Shown here in pieces: positions 57,793-64,000 of a stretch of 64,000 nt of DNA (positions within the stretch are counted from its first letter, which is position 1; every line of letters begins with the position of its first letter). Source of the stretch: Astrothelium macrocarpum (lineage: Eukaryota; Ascomycota; Dothideomycetes; Trypetheliales; Trypetheliaceae); contig JAGEMR010000034.1 of the NCBI GenBank assembly GCA_021030915.1, positions 124,001-188,000 of the forward strand, in the 5' to 3' direction. Under the pieces are notes generated by a model. The model was not told where the DNA came from. It saw only the letters and a program-made list of their open reading frames with translations, and did not search any database. The position numbers were made by a program, and so were the translations under genes.

Positions 57793-59702
57793 CTAGTGAA
57801 TCAGATTCGTTTCTTCGTCACCTTCTTCATTAGGATTGCGGTCACTATTGCGTCGTTCTTTTTCTCGAACGTAGACTACAAGCGATCATTAGCAACCAAC
57901 ACTTGATTCCAAATCCGGGAATATAGCTCACCATGCGGTCTCACAAACCAAGTCAAGATAAAAGCGATTCCGAACGTCGCAGTCAAGCATACAAACACCG
58001 TCTGCGTGAATTTACCAACGGTCTTGCTGTAGATTGCATTGAACACTGTCGGTGCTACAACTCTCGCAAGCGCATGTAACAATCCTGAAGCGCCAAGCAA
58101 TTGCCCTGTCTTATCTGCAGGGATGTGCTTGGTGAGCGCCGCCTGTAAAGTTGGGCTTCCGATCCCACCAATGGCGGCTACAGAGCCAGACAAGATCATA
58201 AGCTCTGGCTTACGCGCAAGTGTGTAGCCAAGGTAACCAAGAGTATCAATCAGAACAGCGATACGAATGACACTGAGATCGAAGTTATCACTGCCCGTGT
58301 TGGCTAACTTGGAGGTGTCGCGACGACCATGGAAGATGCGTGTAATGGTAGGAAGCAGGATAAGAAGGGAAATGACACGGCTGCTATTGACAATCGAGAT
58401 AAATTTGCTCGACTCGTAATTACCCCATCCGAACTGGTATTCTGTGTAGTAAATGACAACAGTGACACTACCCATGGCTACACCAAACATAATGGTGTCA
58501 ATGGAGGCTAGCAAAGCCAGATTGCTTCGCACAGCAGCGCTTGTTCCCGGTCCGGTAGGCCAGAGAATTTTGAGGGGCTCAAGGGGGTTGCCAATGCGGA
58601 AAAGACGAAGAAGACGTGGGCTGCAGTACCGTTCGTATGGATGCGCCGGTGTGATTTCGGCGAGTTCTTTGCGGTACTTTTCTTGCGCAAGATGCTGCCG
58701 TCTTTTTGACAATGACTCGGGCACAACGAGCGTGACGAATACGATGAAGAAAAGGTGAGTGAAAAGAGCGATCCAGAAAACAACTACTACAGTTCCTGTC
58801 CATTTGATGGTATATCCCGCCAGAATGGGTCCCACGGCAATTCCGGTGAATAGACACCCATGATAGAGACCAAAGGCAACACCGCGTTGCGAAGGAGGAG
58901 TGCAATCGGTTGCGTAGGCGTGTGCAAGTGACATTGCAGCAATAAAAGAGCCACAAATGCCATCAAGTGCAAAGCCCATCAGTAGCCAGTTGATATTGAA
59001 GGATTCAATATTTGTTATGGCAACGATCGACATGATCTCCGTTCCCAGCATCCCCATGCTCGTGATGATGATTAACTTCTTACGCCCATAACGGTCTGAA
59101 AGAGCACCAAGCTTAGGACTGATGACTGCGGATAAAAGACCAGCAATGAGGTTTCCGTATAATGTAAAGATTGACACCTTTGATTGTACCTGGTCATTCT
59201 GACGACACATCTCGCTGTCGCCTCCTTGAACGAAGACATTGTATGGGGACGTAGGTTCCGCTATCGATCGGTCGACCAGGACTTCACGACAGATGAGCTC
59301 CAGGAAGAGGTTCATGCGAGGGACAATGATGCCTCCAAAGGCTAGCGCATGCAGTAAAAAGGGCGCCAGCATCCAGTAGACCTATTGAAACAAATGTATT
59401 AGCGAATAACCATGTCTATGGCACCAAGTTTGACTAACTGAGGGTTTCCGATACCATGGACGGCCCTTGAACTGCTCCTCTTCTTCCCAGGGCGGGTCTC
59501 GTCCGGCCAGCGGAGATTGAAGTAGTGGTGAATTTTCGCCATCTTGTCGCTCATCAGCCCTCCCTGAGAATGTTACTCCCCCATTGCCAGCAAGTAAGCT
59601 GTTCTCGCCCGCACGACTTGGCCGTCCGGGCTTTACAGACGCTCGAGACAATACCTTGGCGTCCGCGTCAGCGTCGGCTTCAAACACCCCGCCATTGTTC
59701 AT
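57793..59702 (-). CDS. MFS transporter (DHA1-like)
   Basis: Three exons, complement(57793..57875, 57932..59381, 59439..59702), give 598 aa. The 88-residue hydrophilic first exon is cytosolic. Splicing (57 bp) gives KPSVYWMLAPFLL, the first helix. The A-loop between helices 2 and 3 reads LGALSDRYGRKK, the MFS signature. About twelve helices follow in two halves with a central charged loop (SKRRQHLAQEKYRKELAEI). The last exon adds an acidic tail ending ETNLIH. The substrate is unknown; the long N- and C-terminal tails resemble vacuolar or efflux members of fungal MFS groups. It is convergent with HEM15. Confidence 0.88.
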
Positions 59703-61291
59703 CTTTTCGATGGGATCGTTGGAATGAATAGAAAATCAGTGGGAGTGGATGGCCATGTGTACAGGTGAAACAACAGCTGAGGTTGTCAAAGGATTGCCAC
59801 AACGTGCACGAGACCAGCGCGCTTGATACTTTTGGTGTTGCTTATCTTGAGTACGTCATGACCGGTCCAAGATAGGTGTCCACCCAAGTATAATGGTGTC
59901 TAGGATAAGATGTATGCTGCGATCCATCTGTATGATTAACAAGCTTGGCCCGTAAGGGAGGAGACGTGGAAGGGATGGCGGCTTGAAGCGTGGAACGCGA
60001 TTGGCGTGGCGGACAACTCAATCTCGTCATCATCATCCGTCGGGTTTTGGACTATCGGACATCGGACAAAGCCCGCACGGGATGTTTTGAAATAGCTAGC
60101 TATCTCCTGAGCTATCTTAGAGTTTATCAGAAGAGCTTTGTTCGTTACTGATACGCTCTTTGTGATGAATTTATGCAGTATGATTGTATCTAAATGCAAA
60201 CGTATGCCAATCGCCGGATCTGTACGTAAAATCCCTCGGTTCCACCCGACACATGGCAATTTTCGATTTCGATGCCTTGATTCATCTCAGCTGCCTTACC
60301 TAACGCACGACAATTCATGTCATGTCCAATCTAGGTTTAGCTTGTAAGGCCATCTTTCCTCTCAGCTTACCGACCATCTTTTCCAGCTCTTTCTTGTAAA
60401 ATTATTGTGATTTGCAGCACCACTTTATTTAATAGGACTGCGGTTGAGATGGAATTCTCAATCTTCTACTTAATCCTAGCTTCAGTGTCGTTCTAGTCGT
60501 TGAACAAGTCCTGGTTGCAAACTATGCTCAGAAGCACCGAAAAGGCAAGCACATTTCGCACATTGGAATTGGCCGGTTTCGCTGCAAGGCACCGAAAATA
60601 CAATAATAGCATGTCAAATAACGGTATAGATTTCACTCAGCATTTTTCTTAATGACCTTAGACAAGTCTCAGTTAGATCAGCCTATCGCTGCACCGGAGA
60701 GTCTGCAAGATCCGAAGTTGCGATACGTGGATAAACATAGATACTCGGCATCAAATACCAGTTACTCTGAACAATTTCGAATCTAACCTCGGGGTATTAC
60801 ATTGACTTTTTTCGAGTGGAATTGATATCAATTCACCGAGTTCAAACTTGGCCTCCGGGCCTACGGAAACGCGACATAAGAAACAAGAATCATTACTAAT
60901 AACATCAGCCTTGCTCTAGGGCTCAAGTTTATCTGTGCTATGATGCCATTCGGAACTATATGCTACGTTTGCTTTCGAGCCGCGCTTTGTTCCCAGGTTT
61001 TGCAAACATGATCAAGCCGACAATCCCTGCTTGTCCCTTCTACCGACGCGTCGGCCGGGGATAGTTCTGGACACGATGGAAGCATAGCTAGTCAAGAACA
61101 TGCGTCATGCTTTGCGGCCTTTACAATTTTGTTTAAAAAAAACCATATTTTTCAGTCTGAGTTCTGCCTCCAAGATGTTTTCGAGCCTTCTCTCCATCTA
61201 AATCACTTAGAGCCTTTTAAGAACTCTCATTTTACTTGTAATTCAGCTCAGATCCTCATTCTATCCCCAGTTGTGCCATCCAGTGCCGGCC
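59703..61291. other. intergenic, nothing recognised
   Basis: These 1.6 kb hold only short frames without signatures. The right end would carry the promoter of the small secreted-protein gene. Confidence 0.5.
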
Positions 61292-61843
61292 ATGCTTTTG
61301 CTACAGACTTTGATTCTTTCTCTCTCCTTCGTGATCCCTATACTATGTGATGGTAGTGCTCCACCGGCTAGCTGCTACACTGATAATACCGGGCCCAACA
61401 ACCAGCCAATCCCACAATTCAGTACCGGCCAAGACCTTACGAATTCTTACAATCTTGCCGAAGGCAATACGAATGGGTACTCAAGTGAGTGCGCTGCGGC
61501 AAACTCTGTTCTCGTACAAGGATATATTCCTGGGTACATTGCCGCATATGTTTCAGCAAATGACGGCAACTATGGATTTCCTCCCATGTGTAGGTATGGA
61601 TTCAAAGCTCTAAGTTTTACCAGTCCTTTGGCGTGATGGGAGCAAGGGCAAAATTATTTCGGTTTCAGAAGACGGGCTAATACGTGGAACAGTGATATTG
61701 TGGGCGATATCCAGAATTTGATCAAACAATGTCCTACGGGTGGAGTGCTACAGCACTGGAACCAACATGGGCATAAGGGAAACGTAGTCATAAACTCCAC
61801 GCATGGAACAAACACACCTTCGCCGCCTTCCTCGTGGGATTAG
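61292..61843 (+). CDS. small secreted protein, 158 aa, unknown family
   Basis: Two exons, join(61292..61593, 61669..61843). The ATG at 61292 opens a strong signal peptide (MLLLQTLILSLSFVIPILC) with cleavage near residue 19-20. The 75-bp intron (GTATGG...TTTCAG) joins FPPMC to RRRANTWNSDIVGDIQ in phase. Mature features are four cysteines (two likely pairs), the block VPGY-like QGYIPGYIAAYVSAN, and HWNQHGHKGNVVIN near the end. There is one possible N-glycosylation site (NST). I recognise no enzyme motif. Size, secretion and position in a gene-poor edge make it an effector-like candidate. Confidence 0.75.
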
Positions 61844-62751
61844 CCTATCACAGCGAAGGGATCTGAGAGTTAGCGATTGGATAAAACCTTTCTTGTTATG
61901 CGTGCCAAGGGCTTTCCATTTTATGATAGAGGGTTAGAGTGCACCCCCAACGTGTTCTATGAGATGATACTATAGAGAAATTGATGTAGACGCGGGTTGT
62001 CTGCTATCCCATTTCCTTCAATATTTTCCGCTTTATCGCTCTTCTCCGTGGCCCGGTTTTATTGCCTTGACAATTGTTAGAACAAATTCGAGCGACTACA
62101 TGTTGTTTGTATGAGTGTAGTATCCATCTTTTGTTTCAGACTTTAGATATTCAAAGAATCTATCAAGGAAATGGAATCGCCCTCGGCTGGATTAAAAAGA
62201 TTTGAATCGTTAAGATCTTTAGTCTAGAATCGTACCAATCAGGCAATTTGGTCCCTGGGTGGCCGTTACGGCCTTAGCACTTTTCTCGGATTTAATGTTT
62301 CGTCCGAGCTCGGAGCTCTGACGGGACGTTAGACAGCAGTCTTCGTAGATAGATTTAATCTCATCATCTCTCATCTCATTTCTGCTGTACCGGTTTATTT
62401 CCCAAAGGATCGTAACAATGGCGAGCATTTCTCATTTGCGGGGTTTTTTTTATAAGCAGCCCATCTTATTCCACTCCTAGAGATGGTCTACCTCTGCTCT
62501 CCGGCTCTTCTCCTTTTTACTATTATAATTGTAATTGTGGCAAAAATGATCAACCCGAATATTGAATTTCTTCTAACAATTGTAACTAAGACATACAAGC
62601 AGACCGGAAATCAGGCAATGCCGCCGATTCTCAAGCCTTTCTGCTGACCAATAAAATTAAAAATTTGATACTCGATAAACGTTCCAGATCTTTTATAACA
62701 TCAGTGTGGGTTCCAGATGTAGTATGGTAGACATCTTTACCGTTAGGAGTA
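61844..62751. other. intergenic, AT-rich, nothing recognised
   Basis: Only short frames lie between the secreted-protein gene and the stop of the HET-S-like gene. Confidence 0.5.
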
Positions 62752-63512
62752 TCACTTTGTCTCCATGTCATTCGCATTAGCAATGGAGACTCCATCCTTG
62801 CCAAAGTTTGTTGATGATCCCATGTCGAAGCTCGAACCAGTTGACACCTTGTCTCCCCATCCATTTCCAACCCTCACAGCCCCGTCCGTGCTCGTATTGC
62901 TGTGGGCTTGAATTTTTACCGTGGCTTGAGATTTCGCTGACGTGGCTTGAGATTCCATCGACATGGCTTGAGGTTTTGCCGAATTCTAAATCTTGCATCA
63001 GCTTAGATCGATTGATCCGTTGAGACAAATATGACCTCTGCTGCTGCCTTCGAATTAAGTTTTGCCTTAATATTCTGCATCATTTTCGATGCTTGCTGAT
63101 CCATGCTTGATATGTTATCACTTCGGATTTTGTGTAGCAGTTCACGATTGTTTACCGAGAGAGAAAGATGCAGAGTTTCTCTTTGCTCTCGTAAACGTTC
63201 GAATGCTTTCACAATCTTGGTCTTGTTGATCAGAATATACCAAGACGAATTTTCCGGTGAGAGATAATTCAGCAAGTGGTTTGATGTTGCAATAAGATTG
63301 TCAAGCACCAATATTATAGTGTCAGCGTTGGTGTCAGGCTGCCGACTCAATTTTCCGATAACGCTTAGCAGGTTTAGCAAATTGTATTTTTGATCTTGAT
63401 ATGTCGCTGGCCCGTCCGCGACGATTCTGTAGAGATGAAGTAGACTCTTTACCGACCAGTGACCGTAAGCAACGAGTTGGGTCACGGATGCAGTTGCTGA
63501 GATGAGGTCCAT
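62752..63512 (-). CDS. putative helical-domain plus prion-like tail protein (HET-S-like architecture)
   Basis: Two exons, complement(62752..62985, 63036..63512), give 236 aa. Residues 1-159 are predicted helical, opening MDLISATASVTQLVAYGHWS, like the N-terminal domains of fungal STAND partners and HeLo/SesA-type proteins. The 50-bp intron has a weak donor (GTCATA) but good branch (CTGAT) and acceptor (TTTAG), and keeps phase. The 77-residue tail is rich in Gly, Ser, Asn and Thr, nearly lacks hydrophobics, has a 21-bp coding tandem repeat (SQAT-type), then two related motifs, DGAVRVGNGWGD and DGVSIANAND. Paired short motifs behind a helical domain are the plan of HET-S-type amyloid effectors. 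This is inferred from layout, not proven similarity. Confidence 0.55.
62915..62977 (-). repeat. 21-bp tandem repeat in the tail exon
   Basis: Three units beginning CTCAAGCCA are spaced 21 bp apart in the coding strand, giving SMESQAT, SAKSQAT and related heptapeptides between the helical domain and the motif pair. Confidence 0.75.
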
Positions 63513-63759
63513 ACAGGGCTATGGGGGTAGTCGTTCACTGATATAAGAGCGTAGTGATCAGCTATCGGGCAAAGTCCGCAAGGCTGTCTGCAAGGCTGTC
63601 TGCAAGAATGTCTGAAAGGCTGTTGCGAGGCTGTTTCCCTTCAAATCCTGCGGGTTCTGCATGTGATCGAGACCGACCTGCTTTTCACATAATGACTGCA
63701 AGGCACCAAACCCTTTCCCACCTTCACTTATTTTCCCAAAAGGTTCAATTTCGTTAATA
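63513..63759. promoter_or_regulatory. head-to-head promoter with 12-bp tandem repeats
   Basis: These 247 bp lie between two divergent starts. At 63575-63636 about five degenerate 12-bp units related to AAGGCTGTCTGC run in tandem. They could be binding sites or just slippage. Confidence 0.6.
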
Positions 63760-64000
63760 ATGGATGAAGTACGGGTATCAGCGGACCGTAACGTTGCTGG
63801 CGGTGACGTGACCGTTGGGAATATATGCTCCAATAACAATCTTTGCTCACGAAAAGCACTTGGTGTGATAATTATCGTGGTTATCCTGGTAGTGATACCT
63901 ACTACCGTCGTCCCTCTGAAAGTAGATCATCCGGTAAGCCAAACCATAGAAGCCTCTCCTGTATGGATCGCGTTTCAACCACGTTGGCGAACGACAGCGC
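63760..64000 (+). CDS. 5' part of a gene leaving the window; N-terminal motif plus membrane segment
   Basis: The frame from the ATG at 63760 is open to the window end (80 codons). Residues 8-26 (DRNVAGGDVTVGNICSNN) resemble the tail motif of the divergent neighbour (N, then D/G, V-x-V-G-N). A strong hydrophobic segment follows at about 35-53 (LGVIIIVVILVVIPTTVV). A GTAAGC at 63933 could be a donor, but the frame stays open past it. The protein could be a membrane partner or a longer receptor; nothing after residue 80 is visible. No listed domain is recognised. Confidence 0.5.
   Translation, partial: MDEVRVSADRNVAGGDVTVGNICSNNNLCSRKALGVIIIVVILVVIPTTVVPLKVDHPVSQTIEASPVWIAFQPRWRTTA

Overview
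The window is nuclear DNA of a filamentous ascomycete (Pezizomycotina). The evidence is compact genes with many 44-80 bp introns (GT-AG, with CTRAY branch sites just before the acceptor), fungal-restricted families (GH71 glucanase, SAT4/PTH11-type seven-helix receptor, DUF7025-type AAA ATPase, STAND-like proteins) and single-copy eukaryotic genes (RPL43, RPS24, MED20, KU70, HEM15, VPS72, EFM3, a JSN1-type Pumilio gene). I cannot name the genus. Where family conservation allowed, I assembled exons by eye so that donor, acceptor and reading phase agree; RPL43 (92 aa), RPS24 (134 aa), KU70 (650 aa) and HEM15 (424 aa) come out at their expected lengths.

Layout. 1-2 kb is gene-poor, with two diverged copies of an unknown repeat and an 8-bp tandem array. 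2-22 kb holds mostly conserved genes: a tubby-like protein, an equilibrative nucleoside transporter, a GH47 mannosidase, MED20, a GH71 glucanase, a saccharopine-dehydrogenase-like oxidoreductase, RPL43, two secreted proteins, a RING-PHD protein and a seven-helix receptor. 22.7-37.7 kb is accessory: a STAND-like protein with a degenerate P-loop, a large AAA ATPase, an intact hAT DNA transposon sitting in a relic of that ATPase's 5' end, a papain-like-fold membrane protein, a DUF6601-like membrane protein and an AT-rich gap. 37.7-59.7 kb returns to conserved genes: an esterase, D-amino-acid oxidase, EFM3, RPS24, VPS72, a Pumilio gene, KU70, ferrochelatase and an MFS transporter. 59.7-64 kb is accessory again: a small secreted protein, then a head-to-head pair at the right edge.

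That right-edge pair is the most interesting candidate system. One member is a 236-aa protein with a helical N-terminal domain and a G/S/N/T-rich tail carrying two copies of a short motif. The other is an open frame running off the window whose extreme N-terminus carries a similar motif. This resembles, without proving, fungal amyloid-signalling pairs of the HET-S/NWD2 type.

Two further patterns cut across genes. First, at least eight short GC-rich islands change from C-rich (left) to G-rich (right) on the + strand within about 1 kb, never the other way, and appear to write low-complexity inserts into conserved enzymes. Second, the hAT transposase gene is heavily enriched for the pentamer CGTAC in all three codon phases. 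Two GC-AG introns were found, one flanking a 5-nt microexon in RPL43.
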